DNA from: Sulfurovum sp.
GTDB taxonomy: Bacteria > Campylobacterota > Campylobacteria > Campylobacterales > Sulfurovaceae
Length of the DNA: 61,834 nucleotides
Direction of reading: 5' to 3'
NCBI GenBank assembly: GCA_020721345.1
Contig: DYMX01000003.1
Location: 1 to 61,834 of the forward strand
In this document: one piece after another, positions 1 to 8,912 of the stretch
Layout of the letters: every line of letters begins with the position of its first letter
Numbering within the stretch: position 1 is the stretch's first letter
The notes under the pieces: generated by a model
Seen by the model: only the letters and a program-made list of their open reading frames with translations
Told to the model about the DNA's origin: nothing
Databases searched by the model: none
Program-made: the position numbers and the translations under genes

Positions 1-2
1 TT

Positions 3-143
3 GAAGGTCAAGCAGGATACCCAAGAATGAATGCTGAAAGAGCAAATGACAAAGAAATGCTTATCACTAAAACTGGTAACAAACTTCGTGAAATGATGCC
101 TTGGATTAAGGCAAATAAAATCGTAGATATCGAAACTAACTAA
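3..143 (+). CDS. ilvC: Ketol-acid reductoisomerase, C-terminal fragment (5' truncated by window edge)
   Basis: Translation EGQAGYPRMNAERANDKEMLITKTGNKLREMMPWIKANKIVDIETN* resembles the IlvC C-terminus (KLREMMPWI..NKIVD). Confidence 0.8.
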   Translation, partial: EGQAGYPRMNAERANDKEMLITKTGNKLREMMPWIKANKIVDIETN

Positions 144-149
144 TTTGGT

Positions 150-216
150 TCTCTAATTTGAAGCAAAGCTTCAAGTTAGACTTTCATGCTATAGCTCTCG
201 TGACTAGCAACTCTTC
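150..216 (-). repeat. Dispersed structured intergenic repeat, copy 3 (divergent, inverted)
   Basis: Reverse complement aagagttgctagtcacgagagctatagcatgaaagtctaacttgaagctttgcttcaaattagagaa aligns with copies at 19437 and 29509, including the GCTTTGC-centred hairpin. Confidence 0.7.
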
Positions 217-271
217 TTTGCAACAACCTTTAAATCTACTGTAATCTAACAAAAAATCTTTTTACTAAAAT

Positions 272-325
272 ATTGCATTTTGACATATTTTTTTCACCAC
301 CTATTTTTTTCTATTAAAATGCAAT
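272..325. promoter_or_regulatory. 10-bp inverted repeat (ATTGCATTTT...AAAATGCAAT) directly upstream of the dprA start
   Basis: Arms 272-281 and 316-325 are exact reverse complements; the right arm ends 1 nt before the ATG at 327; TTGACA-like sequence lies inside. Confidence 0.5.
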
Positions 326-326
326 T

Positions 327-1103
327 ATGTATAAAATATTAGATGAAAATATAAAAGAGCTTGAAGCTATAAAAAAATATCCACAGATTTATTATAAAGG
401 CAACATCTCTTTATTGAATAGGGTAAAAGTTTCAATTGTTGGAAGCAGGCAACCAACTCCATATACTAGAGAATGTACATATAATCTATCAAGAGCATTA
501 TCTAAAAGAGGTGTTTGTGTAGTAAGCGGTGGGGCAATGGGTGTAGATACTGTCGCACATGAGGGAGCAGGTGTTGAAAATACAATTTGTGTACTCGGAA
601 GCGGCATTGATGTTTATTACCCATCGACAAACAAAAAGCTCATAGAATCTATTGCAAATAATGGACTTTTGCTTAGTCAATTCGAGCCGCATTTTAAAGC
701 TACATTATGGAGTTTTGTTAAGAGGAACGAGATAGTTGTGGCCCTTGGAGATATTTTGGTTGTAACTCAAGCTGATATTGATAGTGGCTCAATGAGATCT
801 GTAGAATTTGCTTTGGAAATGGGTAAAAAAATATATGTTTTGCCACATACAATAAATGAGAGCAGGGGAACAAATACTCTTTTGGCAAGAGAAGAAGCTA
901 TGATAATCCATGATATAAATGAGTTTGTTTCACAATTCGGCAAAGAGTTTAAAGATGAAAAATTTAAAAATGATGATTTTTTTATATTTTGTCAGCAAAA
1001 TCCAACTTTGGATGATGCTGTTTTTAGATTTAAAGATAGAGTTTATGAAGCAGAATTGGAAGGTCTTATATCCATAACCAATGGCAAAATAAATCTTATT
1101 TAG
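327..1103 (+). CDS. dprA: DNA processing protein DprA (short form)
   Basis: Rossmann-fold DprA motifs VSIVGSRQPTPYT, VVSGGAMGVDTVAHEGA, VLGSGIDVYYPSTN. Confidence 0.92.
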   Translation: MYKILDENIKELEAIKKYPQIYYKGNISLLNRVKVSIVGSRQPTPYTRECTYNLSRALSKRGVCVVSGGAMGVDTVAHEGAGVENTICVLGSGIDVYYPSTNKKLIESIANNGLLLSQFEPHFKATLWSFVKRNEIVVALGDILVVTQADIDSGSMRSVEFALEMGKKIYVLPHTINESRGTNTLLAREEAMIIHDINEFVSQFGKEFKDEKFKNDDFFIFCQQNPTLDDAVFRFKDRVYEAELEGLISITNGKINLI

Positions 1104-1608
1104 AGAGTTCTTGTATGATAGTTTCAAGCCCTGCTTGTCCTACACTACCTGCTTGCATATACTGGACAACACCTTTTTTATCTATTACAATAAGATATGG
1201 TATCACGCCGCTCCAGTTTGCTCTTGAAGCTATGTAGTCTATAAAGCCTGTAGCTTTTTCTTGCGATACAGTAGTATAGTTAATTCCTTTTTGGGCAGCA
1301 AAATTTTTAACCTGAGCATTACTTAAGCCTTGCACTTCAATGGCAATCACTTGAACCTTACCGTTGTATTTTGCTTGTATATTTTTATAGTGCTGTATTA
1401 AAGCTAGACAAGGAGGACACTTGTGACCAAAAAATTCTAAAAATATGATTTTATTTTTAGCTTCAGGGATTATAAGTCCATCTTTAGTACCTATTGCGTG
1501 CAACACTTTGCCGTTTATATCGGTAAAACTATAGTTTTCATTTGGTTTTGCTTCAAGCACTGAAGCTATCAATAGCAATGAAAAAAAATACAATATTATC
1601 TTTTTCAC
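1096..1608 (-). CDS. TlpA-like thioredoxin family protein (periplasmic)
   Basis: Signal peptide; FFGHKCPPCLALIQHY CXXC motif; IPYLIVIDKKGVVQ. Confidence 0.88.
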   Translation of the reverse strand: MKKIILYFFSLLLIASVLEAKPNENYSFTDINGKVLHAIGTKDGLIIPEAKNKIIFLEFFGHKCPPCLALIQHYKNIQAKYNGKVQVIAIEVQGLSNAQVKNFAAQKGINYTTVSQEKATGFIDYIASRANWSGVIPYLIVIDKKGVVQYMQAGSVGQAGLETIIQELSK

Positions 1609-1715
1609 AAATTATCCTTTTTATTTTTGCCATTATATCAATTTTTAGTGAAAATAATGTGTAATATTTAATTTAAAGTATTTATTGTTAAAATGTAGAA
1701 AAAAAAGGTTGTTTT

Positions 1716-2810
1716 TTGAAAAAAATTATAAAAGTATTAGCTATTTCATCTCTCTTTTTTGGGTGTTTAAATGCAGATCCAATGGATAAAAAAATAGGCT
1801 CAATGCTAATGGTCGGCTTTTATGGCACTGAGGTCGGCAAAGATAGCCAAATATGCAAAGATATACGAGATTATGATCTTGCCGGGGTAATATTGTTTGA
1901 TCATAATCCAACAGATAAGACAAAACCAAAAAACATATCTTCAGTTTCTCAAGTTGCAAAACTGACGAAACAGCTTCAAGATTGTTCCCCTAATAAAAAT
2001 CTTCTTATTGCAGTTGATCAAGAGGGCGGAAAGGTGCAAAGACTTAAAAACGCTTATGGTTTTTTGGGTAATTTTCCAAGCGCATCAAGTGTTTCTGTAA
2101 TGAATGACGCTCAAATTTCAGCTACTTATACAAAGATGGCAAAAGAGCTAAGAAGCGTTGGGATAAATTATGATTTGGCTCCTGTTGTTGATTTGGCCGT
2201 TAATCCACAAAACAGGGTTATCTTTGGGCTAGGCAGATCATACGGCAAAAATCCTATAGATGTTTCAAAAAAAGCAAAACTCTTTGTTGATGCCATGAAC
2301 AAAGAGGGCGTTTTGACTTCACTTAAGCATTTTCCCGGACACGGTTCATCATTGGGGGATACGCACAAAGGCTATGTCGATGTTACAAATACATGGAGCT
2401 CTGTAGAATTAAACCCGTATAAGGAGTTGAAAAACAGCGCAGACAGCGTAATGGTTGCCCATGTGTTCAATAGCAAAATCGATGAAAAATATCCGGCTAG
2501 TTTGTCTAGCAAAACAGTTAATGGTTTGTTGAGAAATAAGATGGGGTATAATGGAGCTGTCATAACGGATGATCTGCAAATGGGCGCAATACAAAGTAAA
2601 TATTCGCTCAAAGATACATTAAAGCTCGCGGTAAAAGCAGGTGATGATATATTGCTTTTTGGCAATCAGCTAGATCCAAATAATACGGTTAAAACAAAAG
2701 TTTTGGTTGATACAATCAAAGTATTGATAGAGAATAATGAGCTTTTGGTTAATGATATAAATAGGGCGTATGCCAGAGTCAAAAAACTAAAAGAAAGATT
2801 GAATCAGTAG
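1716..2810 (+). CDS. nagZ: Glycoside hydrolase family 3, beta-N-acetylhexosaminidase (NagZ-like), exported
   Basis: KHFPGHGSSLGDTHKGYV and VITDDLQMGAI motifs; N-terminal signal sequence MKKIIKVLAISSLFFGCLNA. Confidence 0.9.
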   Translation: MKKIIKVLAISSLFFGCLNADPMDKKIGSMLMVGFYGTEVGKDSQICKDIRDYDLAGVILFDHNPTDKTKPKNISSVSQVAKLTKQLQDCSPNKNLLIAVDQEGGKVQRLKNAYGFLGNFPSASSVSVMNDAQISATYTKMAKELRSVGINYDLAPVVDLAVNPQNRVIFGLGRSYGKNPIDVSKKAKLFVDAMNKEGVLTSLKHFPGHGSSLGDTHKGYVDVTNTWSSVELNPYKELKNSADSVMVAHVFNSKIDEKYPASLSSKTVNGLLRNKMGYNGAVITDDLQMGAIQSKYSLKDTLKLAVKAGDDILLFGNQLDPNNTVKTKVLVDTIKVLIENNELLVNDINRAYARVKKLKERLNQ

Positions 2811-2858
2811 TTAATCTTGCTTAAGCAAATATTTGTTATGATTCATTTTATACAATAA

Positions 2859-2877
2859 TTGACTGACGGTCGGTCAA
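2859..2877. promoter_or_regulatory. Palindromic TetR-family operator (TTGACTGACGGTCGGTCAA)
   Basis: 19-bp near-perfect palindrome (one mismatch pair) 13 bp upstream of the TetR-family ORF. Confidence 0.75.
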
Positions 2878-2890
2878 GTAAAGAGAAGTT

Positions 2891-3493
2891 ATGGCGATAA
2901 TAGTGGACAAAGAAGAGAAGAGGCGCTTGATCGCGTTATCATGCAAAGGTCTACTGTTGGAAAATGGCATTAAAAATATTACAGTTGCACAAATAGCCAA
3001 AGCGGCAAATATCGGCAAAGGCACAATATATGAGTATTTTGCCAATAAAGACGAGATAGTTTTTGAAATTATTATGCTTTTCGTGGAGCAGATACAAGAT
3101 GATTTGTTAATAGCGATTAATAATAATAATACCCTTTCTTGTAGAGAAAAAATGGAATATTTTATGATGTTAGTTTTTTCTGAAGCATACAAAAAAGAAT
3201 TTTCAATATATAAAGAGTTTTTATCGATTGCCCTTTGTTCTGCAACGCCGGATACGGTTGCTTTTAGGGTTAATTGTCATAATAGTTTTGAGGTTATTTT
3301 GGAAACAATTATAAATCAAGGTATTGAAAATGATGAGTTGCATCAAAATGCTATCGCGATGATCCCAATGATTCGATATTTTCATACCGGTCTTATAGTT
3401 GATGTTTCTATAGGGCGCGTGAATGCACATATGGAGATCGGAAGTTTTATCAATAGTATATTTGGTAACATAATTTATGGAGAAAATAGATGA
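2891..3493 (+). CDS. TetR/AcrR family transcriptional regulator
   Basis: N-terminal HTH: GIKNITVAQIAKAANIGKGTIYEYFANKDEI. Confidence 0.93.
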   Translation: MAIIVDKEEKRRLIALSCKGLLLENGIKNITVAQIAKAANIGKGTIYEYFANKDEIVFEIIMLFVEQIQDDLLIAINNNNTLSCREKMEYFMMLVFSEAYKKEFSIYKEFLSIALCSATPDTVAFRVNCHNSFEVILETIINQGIENDELHQNAIAMIPMIRYFHTGLIVDVSIGRVNAHMEIGSFINSIFGNIIYGENR

Positions 3494-4743
3494 AAAAGAT
3501 ATATTCACTTGGTTGCTATATATTTTTAGCTGCTTTTGCAAATGCACAAGAAGTTGGACTTGACGATCTTTTGGGCGGTATGATGCAAAACAACCAAACA
3601 CTAAGATCATATAATTATCAAGCTCTCTCAAAAGAACAAGAACTAGAATCACAAAAGCGGTCATTTTTTCCAACTCTCGATATAGGGGCAACATACATAA
3701 ACAGCAATCCTGCAAATATGATAAGCCCAAAAGAGACAAAAAGTATATATGGTGTCGCATCGCTTGATATATATGACGGAGGAAAGAAAAGCTCTCTTGT
3801 TAGATCAAAGTCATTTGACTATAAAGTCTCACTGTACGAGAAAGATGCATTTTCTAAAAATATGACATTAGATATAGTTCAGAGATATTTTCTCATACAA
3901 AAACTCCAATCAAATTTGCTGGTATTGCAGATGAAATCAAGCGAACTCGGCTATCAGATAAAAAGAGCAAAAAGTTTTGTTAAAGCAGGATTTATGACTC
4001 AAGATGACATCGATAAATTTCAAGCATCGTATGATGAAAATGATTTTAATATAGAAAATACGCTCTTTTCCATAGATGAGCAAAAAGAGTATATTCAGAG
4101 AGAAACAGGGATAGATTTTAAAACATTAAGAACATCATCATTGATCGAACCGGACTTAAATGTACCTATGGATGATTTTGAAAAAACGAAAATATTGGAC
4201 GCTAGATCAAAGTCTATAAAAGAGGTTGGAAATTCTGTTGGCTCTGTTATAACACCGCAGATAAAGATACAAGATGCTTATACTAAATATTATTATGACG
4301 ATGATATGTTGGCGGCAAGTTCAGGTCTGTTGCTTGAGAAAAAAAATGTCCTTTCCGTTAATGCAACATGGAGAATATTTGACGGTGGGCAGATAAGCAA
4401 ACAAAAAGAAGCATACACTCTTCAAAGTCTGGCCCTACAAGAGCAAAAATTAGGCTCTATTAAAGAGCAAAAAAGCTCATTTGAGCTTGCTAAGAAAAGG
4501 CTAAATACAATCAAGGCACAAATAAAGAGTTCAACAAGCGCTCTTAAATCCGCCGACAGTACATATGAGATAGTTACTCAAAAATACGAAGCCGGGCTGG
4601 TTGACAATGTAGCATATCTTGATGCGCTAAACGCAAAAAGCGCTGCAATGTCTAGATATAAATCATCGTTGTATGATCATGAGATCGCAAAGTCACTTCT
4701 CTACTATTTTGCCGGAAAAAATCCAAAGGAGTTTATTAGATGA
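3490..4743 (+). CDS. TolC family outer membrane efflux protein
   Basis: Signal peptide, coiled-coil TolC-like repeats, operon context (4-bp overlap with TetR gene). Confidence 0.9.
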   Translation: MKKIYSLGCYIFLAAFANAQEVGLDDLLGGMMQNNQTLRSYNYQALSKEQELESQKRSFFPTLDIGATYINSNPANMISPKETKSIYGVASLDIYDGGKKSSLVRSKSFDYKVSLYEKDAFSKNMTLDIVQRYFLIQKLQSNLLVLQMKSSELGYQIKRAKSFVKAGFMTQDDIDKFQASYDENDFNIENTLFSIDEQKEYIQRETGIDFKTLRTSSLIEPDLNVPMDDFEKTKILDARSKSIKEVGNSVGSVITPQIKIQDAYTKYYYDDDMLAASSGLLLEKKNVLSVNATWRIFDGGQISKQKEAYTLQSLALQEQKLGSIKEQKSSFELAKKRLNTIKAQIKSSTSALKSADSTYEIVTQKYEAGLVDNVAYLDALNAKSAAMSRYKSSLYDHEIAKSLLYYFAGKNPKEFIR

Positions 4744-5447
4744 AAAAAACATTACTTACAACTTTATTGATGTTAAATATTTCTTTTGGCGCAAATGTAT
4801 TTGCAACATTTGAAACAAAAGCGCAAAAGAGCACAAAGCTTGCATTCAGCAGCAGCGGAATTGTGAAAAAAATATATGTAGATGTCGGCTCAAATGTTAA
4901 ACAAGGTCAAATTTTGGCAAGTTTGCAAAATGACGATCTTCTTGCACTCGCGAATACGGCTAGATCGCAAGCTAAATTTGCATCTTTGGAGTATCAAAGA
5001 TATTCACAGGTAAAAGAGTATATCAATAAAAATCAATTAGACTCGTACAAGCTCAAAAAGGACAATGCCATTACTCAGCAAAGGTATAGTGAATCAATGT
5101 TGAATAAAACTGTTCTAAGAGCCCCGTTTAGCGGAGTAATTACATCAAAAAACATAGAGGAGGGCGATGTCGTAACATCGCAGGGCGCTACAACAAATGC
5201 TTTTGGTATGCAAAGCTTCGGCACAATGAAGCTTGTTATAAAATTTGATGCAAGGTATTACGGGCTTGTAAAAGCCGGTCAGCCTTTTGTTTTCCAGATA
5301 GGGGGGAAGGGAGCAAAGCTAAAAACTACCATTTCAAAAGTTTATCCTAGTGTTGATGAAAAAACACAGATGGCAGTAGCAGAAGCCAAAATTGACAACC
5401 TGCCGTCAGGATTGTTTGGCGCAGGCACTATAGTAACTGGAAGTTAG
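4740..5447 (+). CDS. Efflux RND transporter periplasmic adaptor subunit (compact MFP)
   Basis: GIVKKIYVDVGSNVKQGQILASL lipoyl-like and LRAPFSGVITSKNIEEGDVV motifs. Confidence 0.92.
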   Translation: MKKTLLTTLLMLNISFGANVFATFETKAQKSTKLAFSSSGIVKKIYVDVGSNVKQGQILASLQNDDLLALANTARSQAKFASLEYQRYSQVKEYINKNQLDSYKLKKDNAITQQRYSESMLNKTVLRAPFSGVITSKNIEEGDVVTSQGATTNAFGMQSFGTMKLVIKFDARYYGLVKAGQPFVFQIGGKGAKLKTTISKVYPSVDEKTQMAVAEAKIDNLPSGLFGAGTIVTGS

Positions 5448-8400
5448 ATGTATAAATTTGCCATTAATAGACCTATTGCTACACTTATGTATGTGGTGAC
5501 ACTGCTTATAATCGGCTCTATGGCATTCAAAAGTATGCCAACAGCTTTATTTCCGAATATCGACTTTCCTATTGTTACTATACGTACCGCATATCCCGGT
5601 GCAGAACCGTCAACCATGGAAACTCAAGTCACGGACAAGATAGAAGAGGCCGTATCAGAGATATCAGGTATAGATATGATAAGCTCTACGAGCAGTAACG
5701 GCGTATCTGTTGTTATGGTCAAATTTGTCCTAGAAAGAGATATTGAAGAGGCAGCAAATGACGTAAGGGACAAGATATCAGCAGTGCAGCTGCCTAGAGA
5801 TGCAAAGCAGCCGCTCATTAGTAAGCTTGATGTGGGTAGCGCGCCGGTTATAAATATATTTATAACAGCCAAAAAAGGTACTCAAAAAGAACTTATGATG
5901 TTTGCTAATGATATAGTAAAACCTATGCTACAAAAGGCTAACGGAGTAGGTAGAATAAATCTTATAGGCTATCAAGACAGAGCTATCAAGATACTTCCAA
6001 ATCCTTTTCTTTTAACACAGTTTGGACTAAGCGTATCGGATTTGAACAATATAATGCTTAGCGAAAATATCAAATCTGCCGGCGGAAAACTCGTAAGCGA
6101 TACGGAAGAGTTGATCTTAAAGACAAAAAGCGATTCTTTGAGTGTCGAGGAACTTAAAAATGTAATTATCAAAGATGGTATAAGGCTTCAAGATGTAGCA
6201 ACTGTAGAAGATGGATTAAGTGATGCGCAAAGTTTTTCGTCTTATAACAATAAAAAAGGTGTTATGCTTGAAGTTCAAAAAATTTCAGGAACAAATACCA
6301 TAGAGATTGTTGATACCATAAAAAATAAACTCCCAGATGTTTATAAAAAAGCAGGAGACAAATATGAGATAAATATATTGAATGACACATCTGTTTACAT
6401 CAAACATTCATTAAAAGATGTTGAATTTGATCTTATTTACGGCGCATTCCTAGCAGCCGTCATAGTCTTTTTATTCTTAAGAAATTTTACAATCACTTTG
6501 GTTTCGGCTCTTTCAATTCCTGTTTCTATAGTCGGAACATTTGCATTGATGGATTATATGGGCTATGATCTAAATAAGATGACCATGATAGGGCTAACGC
6601 TGGCAATAGGCATCATTATAGATGATGCCATCGTCGTAATAGAAAATATCAACAAAAAGATAGAAGAGGGGATGGACAGGTTTAGCGCAGCAGTTGAAGG
6701 AACAAAAGAGATGGCATTTGCTATTCTTGCAATTTCCGCAATGCTTCTAGCCGTTTTTATTCCTGTTTCATTTATGGGCGGCATTGTAGGCAGATTTTTC
6801 AATTCATTTGCAATGACAGTTGGATTTGCCATTATTATCTCATACACGGTCGCTCTTAGTTTGATCCCAAGTCTAAGTGCTAGGGTTTTAAATAATAAGG
6901 AAAATAGCTTCCATGCAAAAACAGAGCATATATTTGTATGGCTGGAAACAAAGTATGAAAATATCTTAAAGAGAATTTTAAATAATAGAAAAAAAACACT
7001 TTTGATAGTTTTTTTTATTTTTATAGCTTCCTTGGCTCTTTTTCCAAAGATCGGTATGGATTTCCTCCCAAAAGAAGATAAAAGCGAATTTGAGATACAG
7101 GTAAAAGCAAATGCAGGAATATCCTTAGAGCAGATGACTAGAGAGTGCCAAGCGATACAAAATGTTGTCAAAAAAGACAAAAACATAGAGTTTACTACAC
7201 TGGGCATCGGCTATAGTTCAGCTAGAGAGATACACAAAGGTTTGATCTATGTGAAATTAAAAGAAAAAGACCAAAGAAGCGTAAATCAAGAAGAGATCAT
7301 CCAAGATTTGCGCAAAAAGCTCGAACCGTTCAAGAAAAAAATGTTCATAACAGTTGCCGCAATACCAAACATAAAAGGCGCAGGCGTAAGCGTGCCTTAT
7401 CAATTGGTTTTTAAATCAGATTCGCTAAAAGATCTATCAATTGCTAAAAACAATATTACGAGCTATTTGTCTAAAAAAGAAGGAATCGTCGATATAGATA
7501 GTAACCTTGAGGATACAAAGCCGCAATTAGAAATAACCATACTTAGAGAGCAGGCTGCTAGAATGGGTATCAGCGCAAAAGATATAGCATCTCTTATAAG
7601 AAATTCATTTTCAGGAGAGATCGAGATATCAAAACTAGAAGAAGACGGCAAAGAGTACAATATATTTTTACGACTTCCTGATGAGTATAGAGCAGATATA
7701 TCTGATTTGAAAATGTTGCAGATAAGGTCTCCAAAAACAAATGAAATGGTATTTCTAGACGGGCTTATAGACATAAAAAGAGAAAACTCTATGGCAACTA
7801 TAAACAGAACGGACAGAGAGAGACAAGTTACGGTTTTTGCAGATATTTACGGAACGGATTTGGCAAGCGCAGTGAGCTATACGGAATCAAAGATAAAAAC
7901 ACTGCTTCCGAAAGGTGTTGGATATAGATTTGTCGGTTTTGCAGAAGAGATGCAAAAAACGGCAAGCGCATTTGGCGCAGCACTGTTTTTGTCGGTGATT
8001 TTTATGTATGTGATTTTGGCCATTCTTTATGAATCTCTTGTTCAGCCTTTTATAATTATGGTTGCTCTGCCTCTAAGTATTTCCGGGGTATTGATCGCTC
8101 TTTTATTAAGTGGAAATCACTTTAGCTTATTTGTTATGATAGGGTTTATGCTTTTGATGGGAATGGTCGGTAAAAATGCGGTTCTTTTGGTTGATTTTGC
8201 AAATCATGCCATTGAAAACGGTAAAAATATAAATGAAGCCTTGCATGAAGCAGGCAGAAAAAGACTCAGACCGATACTTATGACAACCATGGCGATGATA
8301 TTTGCAATGCTGCCTTTGGCATTTAGTAATGCTATAGGGAGCGAAGTAAAATCACCTATGTCAATAGCCATTATCGGCGGACTCCTTAGCTCTATGATAT

Positions 8401-8492
8401 TAACCTTGCTTGTTGTCCCCGCAATTTATTATATATTTTCACCATTTGACCGTTACCTAAGAAAGTGGTATGAGGGGAAAGTTAAAGAGTAG
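5448..8492 (+). CDS. Efflux RND transporter permease subunit (AcrB/MdtBC type)
   Basis: 1014 aa; MYKFAINRPIATLM N-terminus, TLAIGIIIDDAIVVIENI, GMVGKNAVLLVDFAN motifs. Confidence 0.96.
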   Translation: MYKFAINRPIATLMYVVTLLIIGSMAFKSMPTALFPNIDFPIVTIRTAYPGAEPSTMETQVTDKIEEAVSEISGIDMISSTSSNGVSVVMVKFVLERDIEEAANDVRDKISAVQLPRDAKQPLISKLDVGSAPVINIFITAKKGTQKELMMFANDIVKPMLQKANGVGRINLIGYQDRAIKILPNPFLLTQFGLSVSDLNNIMLSENIKSAGGKLVSDTEELILKTKSDSLSVEELKNVIIKDGIRLQDVATVEDGLSDAQSFSSYNNKKGVMLEVQKISGTNTIEIVDTIKNKLPDVYKKAGDKYEINILNDTSVYIKHSLKDVEFDLIYGAFLAAVIVFLFLRNFTITLVSALSIPVSIVGTFALMDYMGYDLNKMTMIGLTLAIGIIIDDAIVVIENINKKIEEGMDRFSAAVEGTKEMAFAILAISAMLLAVFIPVSFMGGIVGRFFNSFAMTVGFAIIISYTVALSLIPSLSARVLNNKENSFHAKTEHIFVWLETKYENILKRILNNRKKTLLIVFFIFIASLALFPKIGMDFLPKEDKSEFEIQVKANAGISLEQMTRECQAIQNVVKKDKNIEFTTLGIGYSSAREIHKGLIYVKLKEKDQRSVNQEEIIQDLRKKLEPFKKKMFITVAAIPNIKGAGVSVPYQLVFKSDSLKDLSIAKNNITSYLSKKEGIVDIDSNLEDTKPQLEITILREQAARMGISAKDIASLIRNSFSGEIEISKLEEDGKEYNIFLRLPDEYRADISDLKMLQIRSPKTNEMVFLDGLIDIKRENSMATINRTDRERQVTVFADIYGTDLASAVSYTESKIKTLLPKGVGYRFVGFAEEMQKTASAFGAALFLSVIFMYVILAILYESLVQPFIIMVALPLSISGVLIALLLSGNHFSLFVMIGFMLLMGMVGKNAVLLVDFANHAIENGKNINEALHEAGRKRLRPILMTTMAMIFAMLPLAFSNAIGSEVKSPMSIAIIGGLLSSMILTLLVVPAIYYIFSPFDRYLRKWYEGKVKE

Positions 8493-8499
8493 TATAAGC

Positions 8500-8517
8500 A
8501 AACTAGCAGTTAGTTTT
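8500..8517. terminator. Possible bidirectional terminator between RND permease gene and ruvX
   Basis: AAACTA-GCAGT-TAGTTT stem followed by T-run; overlaps the ruvX stop region. Confidence 0.35.
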
Positions 8518-8904
8518 TACGCTGCTTAGATACCTTTCAAGTATAATTGCCGCCGCTAATGAGTCTATTTTGCCGTTTTTTGAGTGCTTAAAGATACCCA
8601 CGCTCATCTCTTTTGCTTCTTGCGAGCTATTTTGTTCATCTTGATATACGATAGGTATGGACAACTCAAGCAGATCCACAAAGTGCGTTATTCTGCGTTT
8701 CATCTCATCAGTGGAGCTTCCCTCCATCGGTATGCCGACTATGAGTTTTTCTATCTCCCAGTCAGTGATAAAATTTTTTAGATCATTTGAAGCTTGTTTT
8801 CTATTTTTTCTAATTATAGCATCTTGCGGTATCGCAGTTTTATCATCCAAACATATAGCAATGCCGATTCTTTTTAAACCGACATCAATGGAAGCTAATT
8901 TCAT
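8503..8904 (-). CDS. ruvX: Holliday junction resolvase RuvX (YqgF family)
   Basis: MKLASIDVGLKRIGIAICLD, LIVGIPMEGSSTDE, VYQDEQNSSQEA, KNGKIDSLAAAIILERYL. Confidence 0.94.
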   Translation of the reverse strand: MKLASIDVGLKRIGIAICLDDKTAIPQDAIIRKNRKQASNDLKNFITDWEIEKLIVGIPMEGSSTDEMKRRITHFVDLLELSIPIVYQDEQNSSQEAKEMSVGIFKHSKNGKIDSLAAAIILERYLSSVKTNC

Positions 8905-8912
8905 GTGATGAT

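Noticed and set aside
3221-3760. 179-aa antisense ORF across the tetR/tolC junction
   Set aside because: Overlaps two well-supported genes on the other strand; no recognisable motif.
6563-7207. 214-aa antisense ORF inside the RND permease gene
   Set aside because: Shadow ORF on the opposite strand of a well-supported CDS; low-complexity composition and no RBS or domain.
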